Below are positions 13,071-24,430 of a stretch of DNA of 58,446 bases, piece by piece. Source of the stretch: Phoronis australis (taxonomy: Eukaryota; Phoronida; Phoronidae). Each line of letters begins with the position of its first letter. Position 1 is the first letter of the stretch. The notes under the pieces were generated by a model that saw only the letters and a list, made by a program, of their open reading frames with translations, searched no databases and was not told the origin of the DNA. A program made the translations under genes and the position numbers. Where the stretch lies: NCBI GenBank assembly GCA_002633005.1, contig NMRA01000066.1, positions 403,612 to 462,057 on the forward strand. The letters run 5' to 3'.

Positions 13071-14757
13071 TTAAAGGAGCATGCCACTCAAAAAAACAAC
13101 CTAATTTGTATCAATTTAGATCGAGTAGTTCTACTCCATAACGACACGTACGGTTGCGTTACCTGACACCTGACGGCAGACGGAGGTGTTGAAATTATCC
13201 AATGACGTCATCGGTTTCACGCGCAGTCTGTTCAGTAGTTCACAACACGGGTTACTGGTGTCAGCTTATCGCTTGAAGTCATCGTTTAACAACAATGAAT
13301 CATCAAACTTCGGTGTACAACCCTTAAAAACACACCGAATTCTTATAAAAACGTGTTGCTTTATTTCGCTCTTACGGATTTATTAGTATTTGGACACACC
13401 GTAGCCTAAAAAGTTCGGCAGGCCAATAAGGTCCGTAGCAGGAGTTTGGTGTCGGACTGGATAATTTCGAAGTATTTTCCGTGAGATACAGACAGGAGAA
13501 CCTGGATCTGTGTTGTTCAGACTTGTGATTTTTTGAGTTCTAAACACAAAACGCTTGTTAGCCTGGCTAGTGGCTCGGAGAACGATCAGGCCCGTCGCGG
13601 CCGGTCACCGGGATTGACTCGTTATCCCCGCCAGTGGCTCGGAAACTGNNNNNNNNNNNNNNNNNNNNNNNNNNNNNNNNNNNNNNNNNNNNNNNNNNNN
13701 NNNNNNNNNNNNNNNNNNNNNNNNNNNNNNNNNNNNNNNNNNNNNNNNNNNNNNNNNNNNNNNNNNNNNNNNNNNNNNNNNNNNNNNNNNNNNNNNNNNN
13801 NNNNNNNNNNNNNNNNNNNNNNNNNNNNNNNNNNNNNNNNNNNNNNNNNNNNNNNNNNNNNNNNNNNNNNNNNNNNNNNNNNNNNNNNNNNNNNNNNNNN
13901 NNNNNNNNNNNNNNNNNNNNNNNNNNNNNNNNNNNNNNNNNNNNNNNNNNNNNNNNNNNNNNNNNNNNNNNNNNNNNNNNNNNNNNNNNNNNNNNNNNNN
14001 NNNNNNNNNNNNNNNNNNNNNNNNNNNNNNNNNNNNNNNNNNNNNNNNNNNNNNNNNNNNNNNGAACACTCCAAAGGCATTACAAATTGCATCTAATGAG
14101 ACAGACTTTGTTTCAGTTTTATATAAGTATTGGTTAGGGTGAGAATAATTCATTTTGAAACAGAACGCTCAGTAATAAACGCCAACATGGCAACTCGCAA
14201 TCCCGACTTAGGACGAGCTAGAGCTCATCAATCCCGACTTCGCGGGTGGATCGTTAAGTTTTACAGGCTATCAATTCGAACAGGAATACAGTGATGAAGA
14301 AATACTAGAGAGGTGCCGTGAACAAGCTCAGACAACTGAACGTATGGAGGTAATTGGTAAAACGGCATTCGTCAGGCACGGTCGATTCGTCTGCAGGCCA
14401 CAGACACGGAAATGTTTCGCGGCCTCATACTTGCTATTTACAGCGTACATTTCATTCTTCACTAACATGAGCCACTTCCTAAGCATTTCGGACTCTCGAG
14501 GAAGTAAAAAAAAAAAACGTTATACCCGCTTTCCTCGCAGCTGCTTAGTTCGGACAAGCGGGAACGATGCACCGCAACATAGTGGCATTCACTCTGCATA
14601 TGAATCACTGACGTCGCTAGCGTCGTTTCTCACCTTCCTCACAGGTTAACGCGACACCTCTTGGCAAGGTAAGGTCGACCGTATGCGAGGCGATGTGGAT
14701 ATAGACCGATTAAGACTGCTAAAAAGACTAATTAAATCGGGTGGCATTCTCCTTTAA
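13071..14757. mobile_element. Kolobok-like TTAA transposon, copy B (with assembly gap)
   Basis: Bounded by TTAA (13071-13074) and TTAA (14754-14757), with inner ends AGGAGCATGCCAC and, in reverse complement, AGGAGAATGCCAC. It is collinear with copy A at nearly the same length (1687 versus 1655 bp). That agreement suggests the 415-N gap at 13649-14063 is close to the right size. Near 13563-13648 a GTGGCTCGG-containing segment appears twice, a small duplication not seen in copy A. The THAP frame (reverse strand, about 14580-14350) has an in-frame stop (SCPN followed by TAA) and an expanded A/T run, so this copy is dead. Confidence 0.8.
13649..14063. other. assembly gap (415 N)
   Basis: An unbroken run of N inside Kolobok-like copy B. 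Any reading frame crossing it is meaningless. From copy A, the missing sequence should be non-genic transposon interior. Confidence 0.98.
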
Positions 14758-16248
14758 GGTGCTTGCACTAAGTTTACATTCGTGCAGCCAGATTGAAACA
14801 CGTCTTGGAGAGCTAGAGAGCGATAACATAAAAGAATAAGAATAAAGTGAAGCAAGTGCCCAGAATAGGGTACTAATCCGTCGAAAAGCATCGATCCATT
14901 GGATCTTAAGGACCATCCCAAAGACGCAGTAGTAAACTTCAGTAGTGGCAGGATTGCTACACCAACGATTAATAAGCACGACTCATTAAGCATTGGATAA
15001 GCATAGTTTGTAGACTTAGAGAAAAGCTTGCGGATGTGTTTCTACAGGAAAATACCGAAGGGGACACCCATGACAGCAACTACCAAATCAGTACAATCTG
15101 GTGAGTCGAAAGTGTGTAACGTTGTCAAGCAATCGTTGACATAAGGAGCGTCCCTTGCTCCATTACCTACTATAATGTTTACGGATAAAGGAGCGAGCCT
15201 AAAAGGCAAGTCAGTCATTTAGAGGTACCTGTAACAGGGGGTGTCCAATTCCGGATGTACCAATAAGGCAGTCATTGATGGTTCAGCTCTTCTATGGACT
15301 GTTCATTGCCCAACAGATGGCGCTGTAGAAGATAAAGTCACCAAAGTGAAAACAAAAGGCGGCCTTGTCTTTACAAAAAACAACTCATTTTAATCATATG
15401 TGATGAGCTATCTAAAAACAGACTATATCACACTATACAATTACTTCACTTTGACGAAGAGGGTTTGCTTCCTAAAAGGTCGCCAGTTAGTCTTTCGGGA
15501 AAAGTCGGGCGGGGCTCCGTATCAGGGCACTTTCGGAAACTTGTTTTGCCACCAGCAGTGCATTCATTCAGCCAATGAATTTTAAGGTTACTGTCAACTT
15601 TCGTGGATTTTTTTCAAAAATAAGTTATTCAGAATTGTATAAAATTATGTTTTATCTTTTTTGATTGCTAGTCATAACATTTCTTTAAAGGCACTGCGCT
15701 AAATATGCCAGTTGTTTGTGATGATTTCAATATAGCATATCTTGATCGGCTTTGTTTAAATCTTTTGACTTTCTACGCTTATCACGTTATATTTCTTTTA
15801 AGTGCCTGGCTCCATTCATATGACACTTTTCACACTTGTTTGGCCCACAATACGGAGACTGAAAGACTTAATTTTCGATTATCCTTCGAGCAACGGAGAC
15901 ATTGCGACGACAATTCGAATAAGACTTTAATGGCTGATATCTTTTTTGTTTGACGGTAATTAAAAATCCGAGGCGATGTTCCTTGTGCGTTGCTTGTGAG
16001 AACGTGCAGTTCAAATACAAAGTCGTTCGCTGTTTATTATTTTGACGGTTCATGTTCAAAAGAAAAATTGACGATTTTCATAAACAAGGTGATTAAGTGA
16101 TTATAATTTATTGAGCGATGTATGAGCCCATGTCAACTTAAATATTAAGGAAATTATTCAAACCTTTTCGTGAGGTGATATCATCAGACATCAATAGGGT
16201 TCCGAAATGTATAGTTGTCTTCTTATTCCAAAATTGTGATGGAGATAA
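14758..16248. other. stretch without an intact gene
   Basis: Apart from the short protein-like fragment at 15259-15396, I see only short frames (for example 14728-14993 on the - strand and 15705-15953 on the + strand) without motifs or splice context. Confidence 0.4.
15259..15396 (+). pseudogene. short fragment of a multicopy invertebrate protein family (tentative)
   Basis: The frame from 15259 reads CTNKAVIDGSALLWTVHCPT and then DGAVEDKV before running into low-quality sequence and a stop at 15394-15396. The AVIDGSALLW-VH-PT string looks like a phrase I associate with uncharacterised, repeated proteins in invertebrate genomes, but I cannot name the family with confidence. No start codon, splice signals or neighbouring homologous sequence were found, so it is most likely a broken fragment left by a mobile or duplicated gene. 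Confidence 0.3.
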
Positions 16249-16487
16249 GGGGCCCGTTCCAAGAAACTGACTTAAGCTCATTGTTGACTTAATTCCAAGA
16301 TTTGTCTCAACTTCCAAGCTTTGAAACTTCCACATCCGGTAAGTTAGTCAAAATTTAGACAAAACTTAAGTCAAACTTAAAATCTCTTTCTAGAAACGTA
16401 ACCGAGAGAAAAATTTAAGTTTTATCTTAAAATTGACAGAAATTCAAGATTTGTCCTAGTTAAGTCAGTTTTATTGGAACGGGCCCA
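16249..16487. mobile_element. Harbinger-like MITE with GGGCCCGTTCC ends
   Basis: The left end GGGCCCGTTCCAAGAAACTG followed by ACTTAAG is mirrored on the right by GGGCCCGTTCCAATAAAACT followed by GACTTAA in reverse complement, giving terminal repeats of about 25 bp with few mismatches. The body is about 190 bp of AT-rich sequence with internal aacttaagt motifs. AAG occurs on both sides, possibly a 3-bp target duplication as in PIF/Harbinger elements. It is non-coding. Confidence 0.7.
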
Positions 16488-17076
16488 AGTACTATATTCT
16501 GGTATTTTCCTTGTGAGCATTTTAAAACTTTTTTAATACGTTTATTTACCCAGAAAGCATATCATTAGTGATTAGTAGATACGGCTGGGGTTGGATATGT
16601 TTACAACATACTAGAGGACAATACCTCATACAAATAGAACAAATAAGTATCTGGAAAATAACTTCTAATGATTGGGTGGATAATTAGCCGAGAATAATAT
16701 AAAAGGGGGGGGGGAACGGGAAGGGGAAGGACTTTCATACACTCATTCACACTCACATTCACACAGTTTAATTAACTTATGTTTATATTTACGTAGGTGA
16801 ATACTTGTGAAAAGGACAGTTTTCTTATAATACAACAGAAGTGGTTAAAAAATAACACCATATATTGTTTGAATCATTTTAAAGAGGTGCCTGCAAAAAC
16901 CTCTACTGTTCTGAAGTTTTATCCGAGGCGTTAAATACAATCAAGAGGTTCACTGCGTCAAAAAGTATACATCTGAACTCATTATAACAAGGCACCCATC
17001 TCTCGATGATGTATTAATATAATGTTGAGCATGAGTGTATATGGTATTGAAGATTTCACTTGGATTGACGTATCCT

Positions 17077-18840
17077 TCAAATTATAATTTTCTTAATGCT
17101 TTCCCATTTAAGAAGTTTGTTCTGGCTATCTAAAAAATCATCACAAAATATGAGGCCTGTATTGCAGAAATCTTGGTAAAATAATGATTTACGGTTAACA
17201 GTTAAGTAACAATTGTTCCATATCAGTTGTTTGGCTATTGGTACTTCATTGAATATTTCAGGATTAAGATTATCCAAGGTTGTGAGAACATCCTTGTAAA
17301 AAGGGTTTATAATTTCGCATTTTAGGGTTTTCAGTTGAAAATTGGATGAAAAAAGAGAACACCGCCAACACGACTAAAAAGATGCCTCGGGTATATCCTC
17401 CAACTTGCCTCATCCTCTGTATTAAAACGCTTGACCCAATTAAACAATAAGTTTAACTTGATAAGTTCCATGTTAGGATATTTCGAACCGCCCTCTTGAT
17501 GTGGCGAAATTTTCACAGTTTTTTAATTTTTGGTGGTGTACTTAACCAAATAAATTCCCTTATAATTTTATTAACTTCACGAATTTTTGGTGATACCCAC
17601 AGTTTACACTACGTGAATGAGTTTCGATAAACCATAAGTTTTCGTAATGAAGATTCTGCATTTTATAGACAAATTTCGTGTTTTCCAAATATCAAACAGG
17701 TTTTTTAAGTTTTTGGATTTTTTTCATCAAAATTGAGTTTTTTCAGCGTCTTCCCCTTTTCCGCCTAAGTATATTCCTACACTTTTAATGTACTTTTGGG
17801 GCCAGCTGATTCCGTAAAGGGGATTACGATTTCAGTGCGTTGTTAAGGCAAACATCCCTTGGAATTTTTCATAATTCAAGTAGAGTCCAGAAAATGTTCC
17901 AAAATAATCTAAAAATCTAAAACAGTTATTGCCAGATTCTACGTCTTTAATGAAAAGAACTGTATCGTCTGCATACTGTGCAATTTTGATTTCGTGATTG
18001 GCTATTGTGTAGCCTCTAATTAATTCATTGCTTCTGATATGATGTGACATAATTTTTGCACACAGTACTTTTAAGGATTGAAATAAAAAACCCACTTTAC
18101 AGTATCGTACGCTTCCTTGAAATCGAGGAATACAATGTGACCGGGAGTGTGCTTTTCATTATAAAATTAAATCATATCGTCAATTAAACGTATAGTCTGG
18201 CTTATGTAACGTTTCGGCAGGGATGTTTGATCTGGATGAATCAAATTATTAATATAGTTGTATATTTTGTTTGTGATTGTTTTAGTTGTTGATTTATAGT
18301 CACAGTTCAAAAGAGAGATAGGTCTCCAATTGTCTAAAGATTGTAATTCTTCGGACTGTTTACGTTTTGGGATTAACGTGATTACGCCTTGCTTTTGAGA
18401 ATTGGACATGTGACCATTTCCAATGCTGCATGTGACGCTCGCCAATAAATCGTACCTTCCAAAAGGTTTTATGAAATTCATAACTGATGCCATCATTACG
18501 AAGTGTCTTATTAGGTTTCGTCTCCAACAGAGATTCGTACAATTCTTTTTCTGTTAGATTTTTTCTAGATCGTAAGAATCTGCAGGAGATAGCTTTTTAT
18601 ATATTGATAAACTAAAAAGGTCGTTTGGATACGTCCTTTCTCCATTGCATTCTTCAATACAGGAGTAGAGTTTTTTGTAATAGTTCACTTGCATATTCCG
18701 TATGCTTGCTGCATCATGTATAATTTTAACACCGTCTTTAAGTCTCGTATTTTCGTAGCAGCAATTGTCTCCTCGGACATGAACGTTATTTGCGCAGTAG
18801 TGAACTTCAATCATAGTCGTCTTTCGCTATCCAATTTGAA
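17077..18840 (-). mobile_element. L1/Tx1-like LINE, 5'-truncated and decayed
   Basis: Reading the reverse strand from 18814 down to 17077 in shifting frames gives the C-terminal two-thirds of a LINE ORF2. The order is: a linker ending in SPADSYDLEKI; KTLRNDGISYEFHKTFWK (18542-18360); LIPKRKQ and NWRPISLLNCDYK, then HPDQTS (18496-18167); the catalytic AQYADDTVLF at about 17950-17980; a VNKIIREFIW segment; LLFNWVKRF and GGVLFF (17516-17331); and QLIWNNCYLTVNRKSLFYQD at 17277-17077. NWRPISLLN-DYK and the post-RT region fit the L1/Tx1 group. At least four frameshifts or stops break it, and the endonuclease domain is absent. Reverse transcriptase of this kind copies its own RNA at the target site; this copy cannot. 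Confidence 0.85.
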
Positions 18841-19125
18841 AGACACACGAGATAATTTGACTGAAGTCCGCACAAGCGCAGTGAACGATCACATCCGGGG
18901 GAAAATTTGAGGCTACAAAAATATCCGAGTTGCATCGGATATTGTAGAGAATTATTAAGCTAACAAGTACATGTAAATATCGATGCGATATTTAGCGGCT
19001 GGTCATCAAAATGGGTATCGCATTACAGAACAAAGTAGTGTCGAAGGTTCGGTTATTTCGATTTTGCAATCTTCTGGTATTAGCTAAACACTCAGACAAC
19101 CACTATTGTTAGTTCTCCTACTCGT

Positions 19126-19690
19126 ATGGTGATTCCTTACGTCCAGGGCCTGTCTCGACCGCCTCAAGAGGACATTTAAACAGTTGGACATTTCTATTAT
19201 CCACAAACCGTTTAATTCTCTCCGCAGCCAACTGGTTAATGTCAAGGACAAGACCCCCAAGGTGAATAAGTCATGTGTTGTCTATGGTGTCAGGTGTAAG
19301 GTTCCCCAGTGCTAAGGCAGTTACATGTACATTAGTGAAACGTAACAGTCCATTAAAATGCGTATGTCACAACATCATCGTCCTAGTTACGGGGACACTT
19401 ATGATTCGGCTATTTTTAGCCACATGTGCGCTACTGGACATGATTTCAATACGGATGATGTTACTGTCTTAGACTGTGAGGAAGACTGGTTCAAAAGAGG
19501 TGTAAAGGAAGTTCTCCATGAGCGCATTGAGAGTCCGTCTTTAAATAAAAGAGGCTGTTTACGATTCGATTTGTCACACGTATGGGATGGTGTACTGACG
19601 TCAGTACCGCGCCGTTTAGCTAAAACGCCACCAATTGGCCAGAATAACAATAGCCAAGTTGAAGTCCGTGAGATGCGGACGCAACGTCGC
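19126..19690 (+). mobile_element. Penelope-like retroelement fragment, GIY-YIG endonuclease region
   Basis: Conceptual translation in shifting frames gives MVIPYVQG, LDRLKRTFKQLDI, LVNVKDKTPKVNKSCVVYGV, a Cys-x4-Cys, a YISET-like core (GIY-YIG signature region), then HMCATGHDFNTDDVTVLD, EEDWFKRGVKEVLHERI and SPSLNKRGCLRFDLSHVWD. This order is characteristic of the linker and C-terminal GIY-YIG nuclease of Penelope-like elements, which cuts the target DNA. The last part (19358-19690) is still an open frame of about 110 codons. One frameshift and one stop precede it, and the reverse transcriptase is missing, so the copy is 5'-truncated and dead. It lies head to head with the L1/Tx1-like LINE, about 300 bp away. 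Confidence 0.8.
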
Positions 19691-19699
19691 TAATTTTTG

Positions 19700-20530
19700 T
19701 AAGTTAATTCCAGTACTAGACTCAAACTTGATCTGTTTTCTAAACTAGATGTCTCAAAATTTTCATGCTTTAATACACATTATGTTTTCGTCTGTTTTTA
19801 CGCAACTACGGAAGAAGAATCAAGTCATCTGTGCTGTTGCGACACAGCGGATACCAACTTTTGCAGAATCACGACACCTTTGTTTCCGTGAAAAACTGAG
19901 TAGCTCTAAATAAACGGCAAACAAACTCAAGGAGCACGTCAAACTGAGAATTGTGGAGGCCAAAAAATAAGGTTAAATACGATGAACACCCCTACAATGA
20001 ATTCGGTGAGTGTACTCAAAAGAATCAATTAAGCAGCATCGTAATCTTTAGTCTGCTTTTTTACTCCCTACATCAAACGACTAATCAACCACACAAGGAA
20101 TATGTGTGTCTCAGACCTTTTCACCGATGTCATGTTAAAAACAATTTTTACTCCTAGGCATGTACAAAAGTGTGTCAAAAAGGCACTTTCGAAGATTGGA
20201 TCGTTTCTTATCAATCCTAGCACAGAGAATCGGGAATTCGCTTTTATGTTTTTTAGAAACCAATGACTGAACTTGATTGACTTCTCCGGTTCTGTCGGTT
20301 CAACCGGCTTCAGTCTTGCACACTAATTGTAATTGGTCTGTGGCCGGTTCCGTCGGACAACCGACTAAAGTGCAGCCAATGTCAAAGAATATTTTGATTC
20401 CAATGTGTGAAAGACAATCAGTTAATTTCATAATTTTTGTTTCAAGACACGTTAAGTAAGAATAAAAGTTTTTTTACGAACAAATGGGTATTATAGGCTT
20501 TGTCTTCCAATCATTTCCACCAGGCAACTA
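19700..20530. other. no gene seen
   Basis: Only short frames occur. Partly inverted CCGGTT/AACCGG and GTCGGT/ACCGAC-like words cluster at 20285-20370 without forming a long stem. Confidence 0.4.
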
Positions 20531-20538
20531 CGTCAAAC

Positions 20539-20689
20539 CAGGGGCGGAACCAGGATTTTGAGTTAGGGGGGGGGGCAAGGGCAGAGTATTAGCCAGGATT
20601 TTGCCCGACAGAAATTCGCATCCCCGTATTGCCAAGTGGAATCTGGGAGAATTTCAGTTGGGCTATGGCCCCCTCTAAATCTGCCACTG
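20539..20689 (+). mobile_element. CAGGGGCGGATCC MITE, copy 1, with 5-bp target duplication
   Basis: Starts CAGGGGCGGAACCAGGATTT and ends AAATCTGCCACTG, so the ends are mirrored (CAG-GGCGGA). Exact CAAAC direct repeats flank it (20534-20538 and 20690-20694). Inside are a G-run (about 20574-20583), the family string agagtattagccaggatttt and, near the right end, a weakened version of the GGGGGCCATGGCCCCC palindrome. It is non-coding. Confidence 0.85.
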
Positions 20690-20816
20690 CAAACGACAAT
20701 TTTCTGACTTCTTTTTGATCAGTAATAGACCTAGGAGTAGAACCCAGCATCTCCGCAACTGAAGACTGGCACTCTGATCATTGAAAATGGCAAAACAGTC
20801 GACGCGTTTCACTTAA

Positions 20817-20885
20817 GCCTGCATGGCTGAGGTGGTAACGCATTAAATATAACTGATGGGTAACTTGTGTAGGGTCCAGTCCCAA
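20817..20885 (+). repeat. tRNA-like relic (class II-like), SINE head or tRNA pseudogene
   Basis: Contains an A-box-like TGGCTGAGGTGGTAACGC and, about 50 bases on, a weaker B-box-like GGTCCAGTCC. The layout recalls a Leu/Ser-type tRNA, but I cannot pair a proper acceptor stem. It faces a second tRNA-like relic on the opposite strand (20966-21040). It is most likely a decayed tRNA-derived SINE. Confidence 0.35.
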
Positions 20886-20965
20886 AGTATTCAAGTTCTT
20901 TCTGGAAAGAACTGTAATTTTTGCCCTATTAGAAAGACTTTGTTCGCAATTCTGAAAGAATCGCC

Positions 20966-21040
20966 TGTTTCTGATTCGATCGATCCCAGAATCTCCCATA
21001 TACTAACCCAGCACTCGGACCACTGAGCTACCGAGCCTAT
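20966..21040 (-). repeat. tRNA-like relic, SINE head or tRNA pseudogene
   Basis: On the reverse strand GGTAGCTCAGTGGTCCGAGT is a near-perfect Pol III A box, followed about 40 bases later by a B-box-like GGGATCGATCGA. Stem pairing is poor, so this is not a functional tRNA. Another B-box-like string on the + strand (gggttcgatttcc, 21044-21056) lies beside it. Confidence 0.4.
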
Positions 21041-21478
21041 GCCGGGTTCGATTTCCAGGTTGAGAAAGACGAGTTTTTCAGACTGGAAAATAGCCTCTGT
21101 GTAATTAGCAGTAAAAGTATAGTACTTTGCCAAATGAACTTTCATGAGTAATACACGACTTCTCCTGTACAAGATAGGAGGGAAGAATCTGAATTTTGAC
21201 TATTTCCACTTGAGCCAAAAATTCAACACTGCACACGGATGTGCTTAGAAAATGACGGGACTTCCGTATCCAGGTAGACAGGAGCAAATTTCTAAAATTT
21301 CAAGGAGCTATGGAATACCATTCCTGGCCGTCACTCCCCGTGTAGACCACAAATTTGCCGTCAAACCTGACTCACTCTGTTTTCTTCGTTTTGGTGGAGA
21401 TACAAAAGCTCGAAACGTAGCGCGCTAGTCACTGCTTGGAACACGACTCCAAGGTATTTTGTCCATAGTCCTGATTAT

Positions 21479-22908
21479 TTAAAGGGACACGGACGAAAAA
21501 CGCATTTTTGAGATTATTTTGAATGCGATAGACTTTTTGAAATTGTTAGGTTTGACCAGAGTTATAAAACATCAAAATTCATTGTGTTTTTGTGATTTTA
21601 TTACAAATCGCCAATTCTCGTCGTGTTCTGCCAGACATTCGCTGTAATCAAGGCCAGTTACTACTAGTTAAATACGCTTAAAAACACTGCCGGTTATATA
21701 CTAATCGTCCTAGGCACGGGAAATATCAGTGAGTTTACTTTCAGGGGGTGTCAAACGCAATTTATCAAACGTTTTCCTTTCATCTAAAGCCGTTTGACAG
21801 CCAAGACGAAGGAGTGGAAGCAGACAATTATTTAGGCACGTGCGTCTCATCCGAAATAATGTGTTTTTAAACGTTGCGCATCGGCCGGGTCACATTGTTC
21901 TCGGCGTTGTTCCAAGATTGTCCGTTAGAAACGTTTCCATGCAACATGACTTGACAGCATATTTTGTGGAACACAAGGCATTCTGTTAGACTCGCTTGCC
22001 AATGTTGCTCTTGGAAACATCAGTCTAGTTCACTGACCAACTTAGGCAAACTTGGTATTAATTTTTTCGTATTAGTAAATGATGAACGAAACTAGTGTAT
22101 TGCTAATCAAACCGGATTTAATTAATGAATAACGTTGAGAAGGAAATTGAAAGAACGCTTGATCGACTTGAACCACTTCATTGTCCTCTCTAGTAATTAA
22201 AACACGTAAATAAATTCATTGGGAGGCAAGAATGACAAACTTTATAATATTACCAACAAAGCCCACAATTTTGGATAACGCAAATTAAATACAAACAAAG
22301 AAAAGTCCACGTGATTGCATAACTTTATCTGAAAGACACGCTTTGCCGAAGTTTTTCTTTCAATGCCCAACTTCTTCTCTTTTGAGTGGTGTCATACACC
22401 CGACACCCAGGACGTTACTCCGTTCCTAATCCTCGTCAGGAAACATACTGTTGTGTTTCCCTCGAAACCATAAGAACAACGACGGCCACCTCAACGAAGC
22501 CGAGATGGGAGAGAAAAATAATTTCATCATGATGTAGAGTTTCTATATCCAAACAACGGTGCAATATATATACTATAAAAAGCTGTTTTCACTAATTACA
22601 AATTTTTAGATATGACTCTGAAGTTCATTGCCTGATCCCCATAGATTGCATTGCGAAAAAACGGCGTATTTAGTCGATCAAGTTTTCATCTGACCATAAA
22701 CAAATATTGACTGTTATTCAACAACAGCCAGTGAAACCCGGTGACACCCGGTGAAACGTTGATCATTGGCAGCAAGGTAGTCGGCCTTTAAAAATAGAAA
22801 ACCGACAGTTTTTGCAAATATTTTGGTGAGAAATAACTGAAGAATTACTGTACTGCCTATAGCCCTCTACTTTGCCAAAGCATTAAAAAGGTGTACAGTC
22901 TCCTTTAA
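21479..22908. mobile_element. possible second type of TTAA-flanked element
   Basis: TTAA at 21479-21482 is followed by AGGGACACGGAC. TTAA at 22905-22908 is preceded by sequence whose reverse complement is AGGAGACTGTAC. The ends are similar but not strictly inverted repeats. The 1.43-kb interior has no frame worth calling and includes a short direct duplication (gtgaaacccggtgacacccg region, 22732-22756). By analogy with the nearby Kolobok-like copies it may be another TTAA-targeting non-autonomous transposon, but no second copy supports the boundaries. Confidence 0.35.
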
Positions 22909-24269
22909 TTGTGAATATGAAAATGAAGTAATATTTTACAAACAATCCCGGGTCCTCCAGTGTGCCGGAAACCATCCATGAACCTGTTACCATTGCAATC
23001 TCGCGAAAATCTCGTCTTGCGAGACTCTTTTTATGTAAATGAGTATGGTAATATTTCATCATGACGAACATCCGATGTCGGCCACCGACATCTTAGGTCT
23101 AGTGGCTACTCGGCCGACACTCCTCACTGTGACCACAACGACAGCATTCGTTCTGTATACCCTCACCTGGAAAATCCCCACAGCATTGTCGTTACCCAAA
23201 AAAGCAATTGCAGGCGGTCTGATACACGTTGTACCAGACGTGCGCAGGCCGCGCATGTGGGCCCATTGCACTGATCACCTGGAACTATTTTTATGCTTTA
23301 TTAATATATGGTTAAAACCGAGCTGAGGAGCTAGAAACCTGGTTCAAGGGCTTAGTAGTGTGACCTGGTGGGACTCGAACCCACGACCTTGAGTAAAGAA
23401 AGCGGGCACTTAGCAACCAGGCCACACTGCCTCCTCTAATGAAACAAGGCAAAGTTTTTATTATATGTTTATTGCACTATGAAATAACGATTGCGTAATA
23501 TTTGGAATTACTAGGGTTTTTATGTATTCACACTTAAAACTGCAATTTATGCACAAATTGGTTTTCCCCGATTATACTTTTACACACTGTTCTCCAGGAA
23601 GTCACTAGGTGGCGCTTCCTACAAATTTAAATATTCACCGTTTCAATGAGACACAGCATCTTTAACATTCAAATGCGAGCTGAGCATATGATGGGAAGTT
23701 AATGAGATAAGGGTTGGATAAGGGCAATGACGGCAAATGACTACTTATATGACAGTTGTGAGTTAAACGATGTTAGATATATTTCGATGCTGTTATGCTT
23801 TGTCAGTGTATATTTTGTAAAGATTTTGCTCGACATTTTTTTACATTTTGTGATTTGTGATGACGTTTGTTTCTCTGCGACAGTCTAGTCTTCGCGTTCG
23901 CCGTTAGGCTCGCCTCAGCCAGTTGCTCAGCAGCGTTTCCCTTGTTTATCGCTTAGTTCATTCTATGTGCATCTCTCAGGGAACCTAGACGTTGCCGTGT
24001 GTCGTGTAAGTTGTGTTTTACGTGTCTATCTCATTTATTTTATATAGAATGGATATATGTATAAGCCATTTTCTTGTATTGATAAGTATTATGTGTTAAC
24101 TGAGTATTGTATCTCAATTAGAATGTTGTGGAATTGCTGTGTTTGGTCGGATGGGTGACGGCGTCCTTTGTTGGCCATTGCTGACCATTGATTCTGTTTT
24201 TTTTTCTGTTTTGTATACTTTTTCTTCTCACGCTTCTGTGCGGGGGTTTGGGAATAAACGACAATAAAC
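22909..24269. other. no gene seen apart from a SINE relic
   Basis: Overlapping frames on both strands at 23039-23326 lack motifs and splice context. A tRNA-related relic at 23365-23436 is annotated separately. Confidence 0.4.
23365..23436 (-). repeat. tRNA-derived SINE relic
   Basis: The reverse strand reads GTGTGGCCTGGTTGCTAAGT (A-box-like), then GTGGGTTCGAGTCCCAC, a perfect T-arm with a 5-bp stem and B box. The outer sequences GTGTGGCCTGG and CCAGGTCACAC pair over 11 positions but are offset relative to a true acceptor stem. This fits a SINE promoter head or a tRNA pseudogene rather than a working tRNA. No conserved body was found in the window. Confidence 0.55.
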
Positions 24270-24429
24270 CAGGGGCGGATCCAGGATTTTGAGTTAAGGG
24301 GGGGGGGCAGGGCAGAGTATTAGCCAGGATTTTTCCCGTCAGACATTCGCACCCCCGAACTGCCAAATGAAATCTGGGAGAATTTTAGGGGGGCCATGGC
24401 CCCCTTGGCCCCCTCTAAATCCGCCACTG
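24270..24429 (+). mobile_element. CAGGGGCGGATCC MITE, copy 2, with 5-bp target duplication
   Basis: The best-preserved member: left end CAGGGGCGGATCCAGGATTT, right end CTAAATCCGCCACTG, whose reverse complement CAGTGGCGGATTTAG mirrors the left end. Exact TAAAC repeats flank it (24265-24269 and 24430-24434). A run of ten or more G and the palindrome GGGGGCCATGGCCCCC are present. It is non-coding. Confidence 0.9.
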
Positions 24430-24430
24430 T

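Noticed and set aside
13533-14153. Open frames of 150-190 codons
   Set aside because: They run through the 415-N gap and consist almost entirely of unknown residues.
23039-23326. Overlapping frames on both strands
   Set aside because: Mutual antisense frames in a slightly GC-richer patch; neither shows a motif.
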